DNA of 64,000 nt from Isoetes taiwanensis. Lineage: Eukaryota > Streptophyta > Lycopodiopsida > Isoetales > Isoetaceae. Location of the stretch: the NCBI GenBank assembly GCA_021234155.1, contig JAJEKV010000070.1:6692602-6756601 (forward strand), written 5' to 3'. Made by a program: the position numbers and the translations under genes. How positions within the stretch are numbered: the stretch's first letter is position 1; every line of letters starts with the position of its first letter. The notes beneath the pieces were generated by a model. That model ran no database searches, was not told where the DNA came from, and saw only the letters and a list, made by a program, of their open reading frames with translations. Below are positions 1-11,172 of this stretch, in pieces.

Positions 1-470
1 ATAGAAAAAATAACGGGATACCCCAATTTCAGAGGATAGTAATACTGTAGATATATAAGCAGCAGCGTTTATGGATGGAACAGGGCAAAGGTGCTCTGTT
101 CTGGGATGGATTTAATATGAATTTTAGAAATGGTCGTGAATAAAACGGAAGTTCTAAGGACAGAAAGTGAGACGGCGGATGGGTGAAATTAGCGTAGGAT
201 ACAAATGATCTGATATGCCATAGCTGACCTTGTTTATTGAGGAACAGAGCGCCAGCATACAAACATCCCGGAATCTCTTTCTGCTACTACCTGCACAAAC
301 AAAAGCAAGCTCTAAATTTCATACACCCACCAGACCCAGCCTCTCGGACCCAGCCTCTCGTCCGACTAAGGAGTTCATCCTTTGCCTTCACCTGCCGATC
401 CCTGCAAAAAGAAAATAGAATCGAAGAAGGAATAAAACCCTAAAATGGTTCTTTCAAATGCTTGCATGTT
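1..470. other. No recognisable gene
   Basis: I see only short overlapping open frames without family resemblance and no repeat structure. It is probably intergenic or old repeat DNA. Confidence 0.5.
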
Positions 471-961
471 CAGCGCAAATAAAAAAGAGGGCTTTTGTTG
501 TGAGCCCTTGGATGTTGGAACATTGAAAAAAAAAAGCCAAATCAACGACTAAGAAATGGTGCACTCTAGATGTACGCATTAGTACATCCATTCGAATACG
601 CCATGAAATCTTAGGAAAACCTTTGTGAAAAGCGTACAAAAACACAAAAGACACCCCCTGTTATTATGCTACATATTTGCTGTTGCCAGGATCCCCTTTA
701 CAATATACAAGGTCTGCCCTACTATTTACAATTCTAAGGACTATTCCCAGACTTCATACAAATATGTAGCATAATAACAGGGGGTTTTCTTTGTGTTTTT
801 GTACGCTTTTCACTAAGGTTTTCCTATGATTTCGTGATGTATTCAAATGGGTGTACTAATGCGTACTTCTAGAGTGCGCCATTTCTGAGCCATTGATTTT
901 AGCCTTTTTTTTTTCAATGGTCAACAACCAATGGCTCACAACAAAAGCCCTTTTTTGTGCG
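471..961. mobile_element. MITE-like long inverted repeat
   Basis: Two arms of about 205 bp (471-677 and 757-961) are near-perfect reverse complements around a loop of about 79 bp. The left arm runs from an aaaaagagggcttttgttgtg stretch to ccccctgttattatgctac, and the right arm reads the same backwards. It has no coding capacity. The structure fits a non-autonomous foldback or MITE-type element. I did not find a convincing target-site duplication, so the superfamily is open. Confidence 0.75.
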
Positions 962-1087
962 TGTGGTGCATAATGGGCACATGAAGGGCCATTGATTTTA
1001 GCCTTTTTTTTCAATGGTCAACAACCAATGGCTCACAACAAAAGCCCTCTTTTTGTGTGCATGGTGCATAATGGGCACATGAAGGGC
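889..1087 (+). repeat. 99-bp tandem duplication, two copies
   Basis: The outer end of the right arm of the preceding inverted repeat is duplicated. Unit 1 is 889-987 and unit 2 starts at 988, both beginning gccattgattttagcc and ending near cacatgaaggg. The arms differ by only a few bases, so the duplication is younger than the element. Confidence 0.8.
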
Positions 1088-1240
1088 TTGAAGGGCCCAT
1101 GTAGTGCAGTTTCCCTGCCGGCAACACATTTCTTATCATAACTTTTGATCCAGAGCTCTGTTTGAGATGATTTTTATTGCGTTGGAAAGCTCTCTCCGAG
1201 ATCTTTTTGATAGTCTATGATAGTTATGTATGCTAAAACA

Positions 1241-2831
1241 GCAATTTTTCGGCTGGGTTTGGTAGGCTTTCACATCCTAGCAGCTGATTAATATAGGATT
1301 GCGCTATTGGATATTGTTTTATGGCTCATTCCGAATGAAGCTTGCAAAAAATTACCATGCATTTTAAGATTTTGAGGCAGTTATTAAGCAAATTCCAAGG
1401 CTTATAGATCCTTGTGCTAACAAGTAGAAAAGTTTCTCACTTTGGTTTCTCACCACAAGAATCCATGGAGGCCAAAGGCTGCTGTTAAATTCCAGTTGAA
1501 AAATGTTTGTGTATGGGTGTTGCAAACTTTATGACTTTCAGAATAATGGGATCAATCTGCTCTATCTTTATGGTAACTTTTACTTATGTTCTATTTGTTT
1601 TATTGTGATCAAATTCAAAAGCTATAGGTGATGAAAGCCTCAAATGAATTCTAGTTTTTTTCTGGTTTGAATTCTAAAATTTTTGTCACACCGGGGGGGA
1701 GGGAGGGGGAAGGGCGGGAACGTCCCTAAGGCCCTGAAGGGGCCAAATTTTTTTTTTGCAACACAAACCATTAACATCCAACATATAAAAATTAAATCCC
1801 CCAACACATAACAACCAACACATAACAACCATTGACATTAACAACCAACACATAACTACCATTGACATTAATTAACACAACCATTGGGTCCAACACATTT
1901 AAATTAAAATCCCCCTAAAACCCCTTTGGTTTGGGTGCATATTCACACCGGGGAGGAGGGGGACGTGGGGCAGCGAGAGCCCTCATAATTGTATTTTGCA
2001 CGCATCTGAAATCAACACCATATAGTATGCCGCTTGAAATCTTATAGTATTTTGCGAATCTTATTATACAGTATAGCAAATTTTGTATTTGCATACCCGA
2101 CAAACGAGGAACTTTACGTACGGTGTAGATTAAGGAATAAGGGGTGAATATGCCTATCCAACAGCTCTCGTTGCCCGAAGTCACCCCCGTGTGAATATAC
2201 ACCCAAACCAAAGGGGGTTTAAGGGGGATTTTAATTTAAATGTGTTGGACCCAATGGTTGTGTTAATTAATGTCAATGGTAGTCATGTGTTGGTTGTTAA
2301 TGTCAATGGTTTATGTGTTAGTTGTTATGTGTTGGGGGATTTAATTTTTATATGTTGGATGTTAATGGTTTGTGTTGCAAAAAAAAAAAAAAATTGAGGC
2401 CTTAGGGACGCAATACCCCCGATGACAAAAAAATTTTAGAATTCGCACCGAGAAAAAACTAGAATTCATTTGAGGCTTTCATCACCTATAGCTTTTGAAT
2501 TTGATCACAATAAAACAAATAGAACATAAGTAAAAGTTACCATAAAGATAGAGCAGATTGATCCCATTATTCTGAAAGTCATAAAGTTTGCAACACCCAT
2601 ACACAAACATTTTTCAACTGGAATTTAACAGCAGCCTTTGGCCTCCATGGATTCTTGGGGTGAGAAACCAAAGTGGGAAACTTTTCTTTAACTGCCTTAA
2701 AATCAAAAAATGCATGGTAATTTTTTGCAAGCTTCATTCGGAATGAGCCATAAAACAATACCCAATAGCGCAATCCTGTATTAATCAGCTGGTAGGATGT
2801 GAAAGCCTACCAAACCCGGCCGAAAAATTGC
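1241..2831. mobile_element. Large foldback element with arms of about 650-715 bp
   Basis: The left arm (1241 to about 1955) and right arm (about 2186 to 2831) are reverse complements with small differences. The outer ends read gcaatttttcgg and ccgaaaaattgc. The 230-bp centre (about 1956-2185) is flanked by ccaaaccaaaggg-type and cccctttggtttgg-type sequence. The left arm is longer because a short unit (aacaaccaacacataac plus attgacatt) is reiterated near 1800-1880. G-rich runs occur at 1690-1720 and 1950-1975. No transposase reading frame is visible, so this is probably a non-autonomous hairpin transposon. Confidence 0.75.
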
Positions 2832-3508
2832 TTCTTACTTCTTCTTATGTACCAATGTGCCAAAAGACATTCAATCTCATATTATCACACTCCGGATCAC
2901 CCAGATTCCTGTATACTCTTAATTCAAATCATTAAATCATAATCCTTTTTCAATAAGAATGATCTAAGCAATCTAAGCTTCCCCTGGTGTAAGCGGAAAA
3001 CCACCCACCTGAGAACCACTTCGATGACGATCCTTTGACTCCTTGTACTTGTTTTCTTCTCAAAATATCGCCTTCTTTCAGCTCTTAGCTCCAGGAAGCA
3101 AGCTGCACAAAGAGATACAATGGTGTCGTCAATTCTGATACAGCTTCACTCTTTCTGCCATATCTCCCTCATACGGATGAATTTTGACCTTATCAGATCC
3201 AATCTGGAATGCGGATTTGAAGTTCTTTCCAACAAAGTAAGAATTACCTGAATTGGATCTCGGGTTGCCGAGATATGATGCTCCAAAGTTTCGGCCAGCA
3301 AAACTGCCCAAAAATTGCTCCTTTTGCCTCCTTCCAGAAACCCTCATAGAAACTGATGTTTTTTTGTTTTATCACATGAATTTAGTATAAACTCTTCATA
3401 CATTTACATAATATGTATTTCTCATGTAATGATCAATTGGAATATTCTCCGTAAGCATCAATAATAAAATGTAAACTACATGCCTGCTAACGGGCCAAGC
3501 TCGTTACA
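2832..3508. other. No recognisable gene
   Basis: One minus-strand open frame of 72 codons (3129-3347) has no family resemblance that I recognise. The rest is AT-rich, with no repeats longer than a few bases. Confidence 0.4.
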
Positions 3509-3722
3509 TTGCCATTGCATTTGGCCCACTTCAATTATCGACACGAACTAAAACAAACCCGTAGTACAAAACACAACTTAAACAGAACTCGCCTCACATA
3601 CTCCACTCCATGTGCTACTTAAGCTACTCTTACACAACATTCGTGGATACGCTTGTGGAAATCTCTTTCACAATTCAACTACACATGGGATTTATAAATC
3701 CGGGGTAAAATTATCTTGACCC
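3509..3722 (-). repeat. 3' tail of the DDE-like element, shared with 29.7 kb
   Basis: From ttgccattgcattt (3509) to ttatcttgaccctc (about 3722) the sequence is highly similar to 29,689-29,980. In both places it lies downstream, on the minus strand, of the same C-terminal codons (around 3950 and 29,990). It is therefore the non-coding 3' part of the same element. Copy 1 carries about 230 bp between this tail and the coding end that the second location lacks. Confidence 0.7.
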
Positions 3723-3916
3723 TCTAGCTTGGTTCGAGAAATTTTTGAAGCATAAAAGTCAAATTTCCTCCTGGATCTAGCCCAGTCTACCACCTCCATG
3801 CTCCTACTCAATTCCTGCCAGAAGTAACAAGAGAAATCACTATTTTTAGCTGGAAATTTTCCTACCATCTTAAAATCGTAGTGTGAATTTTCAGATTTAC
3901 ACGGTAGCTTACAAGG

Positions 3917-5468
3917 TTTCTAAGGAATTTCCCTAACTAAGCCCTCTAGGATGGGCATTATAAACCTTATGAAACATTTTGCCAACCTAGATTCAATAAC
4001 ATATGATCGCATAAGTTGCAGAATACCAATTTTGCAACAAACCAGGGCTAAACCAGGCTCATCTTCTACGTACAACACATTCACATCATTTTCAGCTTTC
4101 CCATGAGAGGCAACATGATCTGTGGGCTCCAAACTTTTCAGGGACCATTCACCACAATATTGTATGTTCTCACAATTCATCCAATCGAAGTTAATGCAAG
4201 CATCACAGAAACACGAGAGTGGTATGCACAGCAACTTCGTTGGGTCATTTGGGTTTATGGTTGAGACGAAATGTATCTGCTGAGTACCAGGTAAAGTCCT
4301 GCAATTAAATGCTTGCTGTATGTCGATATCAGTTTTTTCAACCTCCCAAAATATCCTTTTACACTCCGAGTCCTTGGTCCTTAAAACTGCACAAGCTGTT
4401 GCTGCACCTGTCACTGGCATGCCATTTTGTTTTCCTTGCTCGCTCTCAAGCCATAACTTGGCTATACCAGCGCAAAAGCATATGATGTGTGCCTTTTCCA
4501 TTGCCAGATCCAAAGAAATTCCATATTACTTGAATTTTGTTTTCAACATGGTATCTGCAGATTCCATACCATACCCTTGAAGATTTGAATTGAGATGCTC
4601 AACCATTCAACCACACATAATGAAGGCTTATGTCACTGCCTCCATTATTCGTAAGCCACTCCAAATGTAATTTAAAAGCATGTTTTACAAAATGAGTGTC
4701 ATTCCTGTCATCTGAAACAAAGAAATACAACTGTTTTTTTGAGCTTGCCTTCTTTTTTCATCATTGAAATATGGACCAAAATCATAATCTGATCAAGATT
4801 CCAGTGCTCTGATTGCACTTCTGTCCCTGGCTTCAATATGTAGTTCTCTGCAAAGTCAACAATAGACAACAAACTCTTATTAGGGAGTTTCTCAATACAT
4901 CTTTTGAATTGTTTGCTCTGTCAGTGTGCAGTAAAGTTATGATTTGTAAACTTAGCAAGCTGATTTTTCAAGTTCATTAATAAGACAGATACCTTGTCAT
5001 GCTGAGCAACTAATCTAAGCCTTATGTATGTACCTTTCTTGGAAGGCTCATTGACATAAGCATATACTTGCCAATCGACATCCTGCATGAATGTTTCATC
5101 TTCCTCCTTTGGACAAATGTCTATCTTCTTCACTCCACATTCCTCACATTCACCCTTTATACATTTTAATTTATGTCATTCATCTGTCACATATTTCTCA
5201 CAACTGTTAACCTCCACAAGATGCTGGCATTATCAAAAGTCTTCTTCTTTATTTGACATACTCCATTGTTTTCCTGGGATACACAAACACTGCAGCAGCA
5301 AGTGCAATTAACATGTAGAGCCCTTCTCTATCATTGAAGGCCTTTTTGTACAGATCTGTTGTTCATGTTTGACACAACAACATGCGTTCCTCTCTTTCAA
5401 TTTCCTTATGCACTCAGGTTTCAGATACTCAAACTGTCGAAGGCGAACCTTAGTGTCAGGATTCTGAT
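3917..5468 (-). pseudogene. Decayed DDE-like transposon protein, copy 1
   Basis: Read on the minus strand, fragments of one protein appear in order. First come LKPECIRKLKERNACCCVKH and a Cys-rich stretch (about 5440-5270). Then come CIKGECEECG (about 5160-5130), a DxDW-type segment, and VDFAENY with EVQSEHW (about 4850-4800). Next is ASQFKSSRVWY followed by WNFFGSGNGKGTHH (about 4620-4490). The end has FWEVEKTD, PLSCFCDAC and a W..C.N..Y..EW motif inside the 197-codon frame 3920-4513. The frame is broken by stops and shifts. One TGA at 4921 sits where the second copy (43.3-46.4 kb) has TGG. The likely second acidic residue (SDG) reads LNG here. The segment is non-functional. The family is probably a DNA-transposon protein with an RNase H-like fold; that is inference from the acidic motifs and from the repeated copies. 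Confidence 0.6.
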
Positions 5469-5539
5469 ATACAAACTGTTAATAAAGCTTAGACTACAAC
5501 AGCACAAGTATTAGACCATGTTAATGATTTGTTATAAGC

Positions 5540-5775
5540 CAGCAAATGTATCCAAAGTACTAATCAGTACATTTGTGGTACATTTGTACATTTGATGTAC
5601 ATTCAAGAGATGTTGGAGATGTACATATAGTGTGCATGTACATAATGTACATATCTTAAAACAGTTTGGCTTCATTACCTGAAAGTACATTTAAGTATAA
5701 AGGGATGTAAATCTAATAGGCAGGTACATGTTAAATGTAGGTGCATGTACATGTAAATATAAATGGATTTACATC
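5540..5775. repeat. Degenerate GTACAT-rich repeat tract
   Basis: The motif gtacat, with variants gtacattt and atgtac, recurs many times at irregular spacing. Because GTAC is its own complement, the tract contains many short palindromes. No gene is visible. Confidence 0.6.
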
Positions 5776-5934
5776 TAAAAAATAGCTAATAGCACATCAC
5801 TGCAAGATTTCTGCTGCCACATAAACAATGTAACAAATATTGTGATGCAATATATGTCATGACAACCATGTGCATTCATTAAGAGGTCACTGGGAAACTG
5901 TATTGCAATGTACACAAGAAGATCATGAAAGAAT

Positions 5935-6205
5935 TGTTAGTCCTATACCTCTAGGCACAGGACTATTCCTAACTTCCACGCAGCAGAGCAGAAACAAGGG
6001 ACCAGGTCAAGCATCAGGTAGCAGACCCATGCCCCCGCCGAAAGCCATGCAGAAGTCCACGCGCTCTTCCGTCAAAGAAGAGAGCCAGACCAGACAAATG
6101 ACGGCCTTCAGGGAGTTCGTAACTTAGCGGGATTCCAAGCACTAATGAAAGCACTACCAGATTCCCTAAAATCATGCGTTGATCCAGGAGTTGGTGACCG
6201 AGATC
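5935..6205 (+). repeat. C-terminal end of the coiled-coil retroelement ORF, extra copy
   Basis: This 270-bp block is about 85-90% similar by eye to 27,829-28,101. It encodes the same proline/lysine-rich tail (…GTGLFL.STQQ…, then a KKRARP-like or degraded basic end) and the same 3' untranslated stretch up to gcgttgatccaggagt. Beyond the shared tgac.gaga the two locations diverge abruptly. Here it immediately precedes the Gypsy leader, suggesting either a second, mostly deleted copy or a recombinant element. Confidence 0.65.
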
Positions 6206-6539
6206 TGCCATCTACCTATTTTGGGCCCGAGGCCATTGTTTTACATATATCAGTAGAGATAGATCTTGAGTTTTTAGATGAGATTTTAGCCTTGTCTCGC
6301 TTCATGCCTCTTGCTTGAGGAGAGTTTATGTATTTTTATTGATATTCAAGAAAGCTCTATTTCTTCATATTGCCTCTCTTAGTTCTGTTCTTTGTTCTTC
6401 TTTCTTCCTAGTTTCTTTGCAAAATCCTGCGTGACACTCAGCTAGGATTTCTCGAGGGCTGTCTTGCAGGTGATCCCGAACACAGACCCTAAACACTGTC
6501 GCCGCTGCCAGGTCTTAGTTCATTTTTCTTCCCTCAACG
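6206..6539 (+). other. Putative Gypsy leader or LTR remnant
   Basis: This pyrimidine-rich, non-coding stretch lies between the coiled-coil ORF tail and the first Gypsy coding remnant. Its position fits an LTR 3' part plus leader. I could not identify a clear TG..CA pair, a primer-binding site or a second LTR copy in the window, so the call rests on position only. Confidence 0.3.
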
Positions 6540-6668
6540 ATGTCTTCTCATGCTTTTACTCTCGAGGAACTCCTCAGCCAAACTGCGGCTCGCTTGGAAC
6601 GCCATCAGTGCAGGGAAGTTGCTCGCGACATGTATCGGGAATCAGCAAATCAATCATGTGTAGATTGA
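6540..6668 (+). pseudogene. Short gag-like N-terminal remnant of the Gypsy element
   Basis: An ATG at 6540 opens a 42-codon frame (begins MSSHAFTLEELLSQTAAR, has a second ARDMYRES stretch) that ends in TGA. Protease sequence follows immediately in another frame. Most of gag, including any zinc knuckle, is missing, so a large internal deletion is likely. Confidence 0.4.
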
Positions 6669-7430
6669 TGACGGAAGCGCTATCAACCTCATCACAGACA
6701 AACTTCGGAGACAACTAGGCATCATTCAACTTTATCGTGCCCCTTATGACATTATTTGCCAATGGCCACATCACGTGACTTCAAGGCATCACTCATCTTC
6801 TCTACATCAGTATTGGTGATCTTAAATTCCCTTTGGAATTTGGCGTTTGGAAAATTGGTGAAGATCGGGGCGATTATGAAATGCTGGTTGGATGACCCTT
6901 TCTCTGCCAAGCGAAAAGAATTCATTACTGGGCTACTGATTAACTCTTCATTACCGAGGGCACATTGAATGCCACGATAGATCTGGAAACCGAAAAACTC
7001 ATCTCAGTAGAACATGTTGAACCATCACTATCTAACAGTGATTCAGAAGAACCTCAGAATACTTATCAAGTTCAAGCTCCTCCAGCTGGTCTACCTTTGT
7101 CCTCTTACCCCGAGTATGTTGATCATTGGGGCGATATGAGTCTTGATCAAGACCACACTGTGGCCACTTTGCTGGATCCCGATCTTGCACCTTGCAATCG
7201 TATTCAGCGTGTCGACATTTTCCCTGATGAAGATACTCCTCAAGATATTGTTGATGTAGCTGCCGTCATGAAGCAACCTTTAATCGGTGACTCTCAACAG
7301 CCTCTCTTTCTCACTACTCAGAGGATGAACCACCCGTCGTATTTCAACCTCCTGCTCACACCATCATGGACACAGACGTCATTCCACATATCCAAACTCC
7401 GGAAGTTGAAGTAATTGATCTGGGAGACAA
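6666..7430 (+). pseudogene. Gypsy protease and linker, frameshifted
   Basis: IDDGSAINLITDKLRRQLGI (from about 6666) is the aspartic-protease active-site region of a Ty3/Gypsy polyprotein; DDGSA stands for the usual DSGA-type motif. The frame shifts near 6780 and again near 6900, where GDLKFP-, EDRGDYEML- and RIHYWATD-type fragments can be read in different frames. From 6965 an acidic linker frame of 149 codons leads towards the reverse transcriptase. Confidence 0.6.
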
Positions 7431-7439
7431 CCAACCCAT

Positions 7440-8040
7440 CCAGTTGGCTGCTAATCTCCAAAAACTTATAAAGCTCGTGCTCTGAGCCTCTTTAAGAAGT
7501 TCAAACATATCTTTGCATGGAGCTACAAAGATTTAGAGGTATCAAGAAAGAATTGGGGGAACTGACCATTCCCACCAAACCAGATGCACGTCCAATCTAG
7601 CAAGAACAGTACAGGCTTAACCCCAATTATCGTGACCGTGTCAATGCAGAAATAGATAAATTTCTGGCTGCTGGATTGATTTATGAGGTCAAACATTCAA
7701 AGTAGGTGAGCCCAATTGTTGTTGCTCTCAAGCATAATGGCAAAATATGTGTTTGCGTGGATTATCGAAAACTTAATCTGGCCACGGAATGTGATCATTT
7801 TCTGCTACCCTTCACGGATCAAGTTCTTGAAGAAGTAGCAGGCCATGAGATATATTCCTTCATGGATGGTTTCTCTGGCTATAATCAAATCTCTATCAAG
7901 GCTGAGGATCAATTGAGAACTACGTTCATCACGCCATGGGGCACTTTTGCCTATAAAGTGGTGCTTTTGGTTATCCAACTCTCCCTCTACTTTTTAACAC
8001 ATTATGCTTTCTGTTTTTCAAGATTACATGAAAGATAATG
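7440..8040 (+). pseudogene. Gypsy reverse transcriptase, catalytic box deleted
   Basis: The sequence gives LFKKFKHIFAWSYKDL, then in another frame ELTIPTKPDARP, QYRLNPNYRDRVNAEIDKFL and LIYEVKHSK. An in-frame TAG follows, then SPIVVALKHNGKICVCVDYR, a FMDGFSGYNQI motif (first catalytic Asp region) and RTTFITPWGTFAYKV. After a QDYMKDN-like stretch near 8020-8040 it jumps straight to RNase H sequence. The region holding the YxDD box and thumb (roughly 150 residues in the family) is absent, so this copy cannot reverse-transcribe. Confidence 0.85.
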
Positions 8041-8412
8041 CCCATTGATGACAAACTTTTTCATGTTCATGTTGATGTTTCAGCCTTTACTATCGGTGGT
8101 GTTCTTTCTCAAGAATATGATTCTCACACTAACAAGCCTATTCGCTATGCCAGCAGGAAACTTAATCCCGTTGAGAAAAATTATTCTGCCACGGAACGTG
8201 AAGTGCTTGGACTCATCTTACAAAGGTTCCATCATTATTTGTTGGGGAGCAAAATCAAGTTTTTTGTTGATCATCAAGCTCTCCTCTATCTGATCAATAA
8301 AACCACGTCGACGGGATGCATCGCCCGTTGGGTCCTGCTTCTTCAAGAGTTTGCTCCCTTCGAAATCATTCGCAAGGCTGGTAAGTCACATGTTGTCACA
8401 TGTTGTGCCTGA
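8038..8412 (+). pseudogene. Gypsy RNase H domain
   Basis: An open frame of 124 codons contains KLFHVHVDVSAFTIGGVLSQ, PIRYASRKLNPVEKNYSATE, REVLGL and KIKFFVDHQALLYLINK. This is the standard order of Ty3-type RNase H (VD..S..A.G..L.Q, Y.S..L...E.NY...E.E.L, TDH..L). A frameshift follows near 8400, after which DYLSRIQMND, the usual end of this domain, is read in another frame. Confidence 0.85.
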
Positions 8413-9790
8413 TTATCTTTCACGCATTCAAATGAATGACCCATCCACGGGTGTTTCAGATGCTTTTCCTGATGCACAACTCTTCTTGGTCACGGCCACA
8501 CCCCATTGGTTTCACGACTATCAGCAATATCTACTCTCTGGTGCATTACCATGAGAAGAACCCATGCTCTTCTGAGAAGCTCCGGTCACGCCATCAACAG
8601 TTTCTCCATGAAGTTCATGACTATATCATGGTCGCAGAACATCTCTATAAGCGTGGTAAGGATATGGTTTTGCGGCGTGTGTGTTCTTCCTCATAAAGTT
8701 CCAGAGATTGTTAGCCAATCCCACGATAATCTTGGTGAAGGACATTTTAGTGGTGATACCACGGCATGCGAAATTCTTCTAGCTGGCTATTTCTGACCCA
8801 TGCTCTTCAAGGACGCCCACGCTCATGGGCGCAACTGTGATGTCTGTCAGCATGTGGGTCGACCCACGGCCCGTGACGCTCTACCCTTAACACCAGTTGC
8901 CACGTCGTTACCCTTCAGCAAATGGGGGATGGATTTTATTGGGCCCATGGATCCACCTCCGTGCCACACCCGTGCTCGCTATATCTTGGTTCTCACAGAT
9001 TATACTACTAAGTGGGTGGATGCTTGTGCATTTCCTGATAATATGCTGCCAGCACGGCCAAGGTACTTTATACATATGTCATCACATGCTTCGGCTGTTC
9101 CACGGAACTTATCAATGACCGAGGTGTTCATTTTGTCAATCAAACAATCAAAGAATTGACAGATTATTTACATATTCATCACCGGAAGAGTCCTCCTTAT
9201 TATCCACAAGGAAATGGTCTTGCAGAAACCACAAACAAGACACCCATCAACATTTTGAAGAAAATTTGTGACGCTTCCAAAACTGATTGGCAAGAAAAAT
9301 TATCTACTGTTTTATGGGCTTACAACACCAGTTTTAAAATTGCTATAGCACAAACACTATTTAAATTGGTTTATGGTCAAGAAGCTCTCATGCCTTTTGA
9401 GTATATTTTTCCGTCTCTTCGTCTTCAACTTGCTATTGTGCATGATCCACCCACTACTCTCCAGGAGCGTGTTTATCAATTACAATAGTTAGATGAACTT
9501 CGCAGAGATGCTTATCTTCGGGGACAATAGTTAAGAAAGTCCTGGCATGACAAACACATCAAAGAAAAAACATTCAAGGAAGGAGATTTAGTTCTTCTTT
9601 ATGATTCCAGATATAAATTTTTTTCAGGAAAGCTGAAATTTCGGTGGCTTGGTCCTTATCAAATTCTTAGTGGTGCCGCCAAGTGTGTTTCAATTGGCAG
9701 AGTTAGATGGCACTCCATTACCCACTCTGATTATTGGTTTTCGCCTCAAACCTTTTCACATAGACAAAGCAGACACAATTTTAGAAACAG
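8413..9790 (+). pseudogene. Gypsy integrase, triad present but frameshifted
   Basis: HHCC zinc-finger pieces (HDNLGEGHFSG; NCDVCQHVGRP, cysteines at 8835 and 8844) precede KWGMDFIGPMD (first Asp codon 8932). The second Asp lies in NDRGVHFVN (codon 9117), in a different frame from the upstream part. The Glu lies in PPYYPQGNGLAE (codon 9225), giving the D(35)E spacing of retroviral-type integrases. After a TAG at 9486 the C-terminal domain (HDKHIKEKTFKEGDLVLLYD, then KLKFRWLGPYQI) runs to about 9790. There are several stops and shifts, so the copy is dead. Confidence 0.85.
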
Positions 9791-10025
9791 AAATGGATGA
9801 GTGAGTACCAACACTTACTTATATTAAAATCTATACTTAATAGCTAAGGGCTCCGCCCTATATATAAAATCCTAATTTAAAAACCTGGCTACTCTGGATT
9901 GGTAGCAGCACAGGCATGCAGGATCACATACTTCGTATGATCCGGGCCATAGCGAAGATGCAGCACAACATCCTGGTAGTTCGACATGGGGTCCAGATTG
10001 TCAGCGGACCTATTCAGCCAGCCAG
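9791..10025. other. No recognisable gene
   Basis: Expected position of the Gypsy 3' end. I see no polypurine tract or LTR that matches sequence elsewhere in the window. Confidence 0.35.
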
Positions 10026-10086
10026 CCATCCATCCATCCATCCATCCATCCATCCATCCATCCATCCATCCATCCATCCATCCATC
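10026..10086 (+). repeat. (CCAT)n microsatellite
   Basis: About 15 perfect ccat units. Open frames crossing it on both strands are artefacts of the repeat. Confidence 0.95.
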
Positions 10087-10606
10087 GGGATACCCCGATT
10101 CTTCATCTTCCACAGATCAAAATCATTCATCCTGCACGTAATCCACTCACAGCAGTTCTTTGGCATGGTGTTCAGCATATCCATCCTCACAGATTGGTGC
10201 TTTCCTCTTGAACCTTGCTCGACTTATATAGTCCTACCACCTATGGGCTGCCACCGTGACCCAATCACAATTCTGCTGACGTGTCAACATGCAAGGTACA
10301 TTCCAATCCAAGATTCTGCTATTAGTCGCGGTACCATCTCTCTGCACTGCTATCTCTGCCACCGCTTTTCTTTAAAACGTTCGACTATCGAGTTGCCCGT
10401 CTTTATTACACTCACTAAACACCATGACAGTCGAAAATCATTATTCGTACCTTACCACGACGTCCCATCAGACCGTTATCTCCACCTTTGGTTCACTCTT
10501 AGTTGCTTTTTGGGACTTAACCAAAATTTTTGCATTCCAGAAGCTTCTCTTATCTCTGTTGCCATCTGGCACTATCAATGGTTCAGATTCCACCTTCGAA
10601 ATTGTC

Positions 10607-10614
10607 TATAAAAA
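10607..10614 (+). promoter_or_regulatory. Candidate TATA box
   Basis: TATAAAAA lies ahead of a pyrimidine-rich leader (cttcttcgctcttcatcttc). The first ATG that could serve the coiled-coil ORF is at 10,750. It could be the promoter of that ORF; the call rests on sequence and position only. Confidence 0.35.
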
Positions 10615-10647
10615 TCTTGACTGAACAGATGCGCACCCTAAAGCTTT

Positions 10648-11172
10648 TTGCAACTTCTTCGCTCTTCATCTTCTGCCTCCAAAATTTCTTCGTCGATCGC
10701 CTCGGCTGCCTCTCCAAAGCTCCCGACTCTCCAGGCCACAGCGCCTATGGATTCTGCTCTCTTGAATCAGTTATTTTTTCCACTGCCACTGTTCGCGACC
10801 CTCTTGAAGGCGCAAATCGGGAAGTCGCTAATAGGGAGGGTTGTTTGAATTTTTTAAACAAGAATTCCCTGTTCCTAATCCGGCTCAACTCCGACAGTTT
10901 GTTGCTCGTCTTGTCAAGACTAATGCATGTTAGCAGACAATGGTAGATCACAACAGAATCACCCTCAATCAGAATCTTCTGACTCAGGTATTTCAATTAC
11001 CTAGTCGAACTCCTTCTTTGAATTGGGCAGCTTTGCAAGATCATGATATCACTGTTTATGACCAAACACCATATGCGGCCACCATTCACAAGCTCACGAA
11101 TATTGCAAAGCCTCACGAAGCTTTTGTGAAGTTTTTGTGGCAAAAGTTCTATGACTATTCCATTAACACTTG
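10648..11172 (+). pseudogene. N-terminal part of the coiled-coil retroelement ORF
   Basis: A Ser/Ala-rich leader (ASKISSSIASAASPKLP) is followed by MDSALLNQLFFPLPLF. In another frame come FFKQEFPVPNPAQLRQFVAR and, after a stop, HNRITLNQNLLTQVFQLPSR and KPHEAFVKFLWQKFYDYS up to 11,172. The pattern of an N-terminal globular segment ending in a short LP motif recalls the 'putative plant transposon protein' gag-like domains, but I cannot assign it firmly. Codon-level decay (two stops, at least one shift) is visible. It continues after an insertion near 12,180. Confidence 0.4.

Noticed and set aside
3129-3347. 72-codon minus-strand frame as part of the DDE-like element
   Set aside because: It lies beyond the element's 3' tail as defined by the copy at 29.7 kb, and no motif matches the other copies.
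9889-10611. Frames of 231 (+) and 74 (-) codons across the CCAT repeat
   Set aside because: Their core is a translated microsatellite (SIHP.. and WMDG.. runs), and the rest has no family resemblance.
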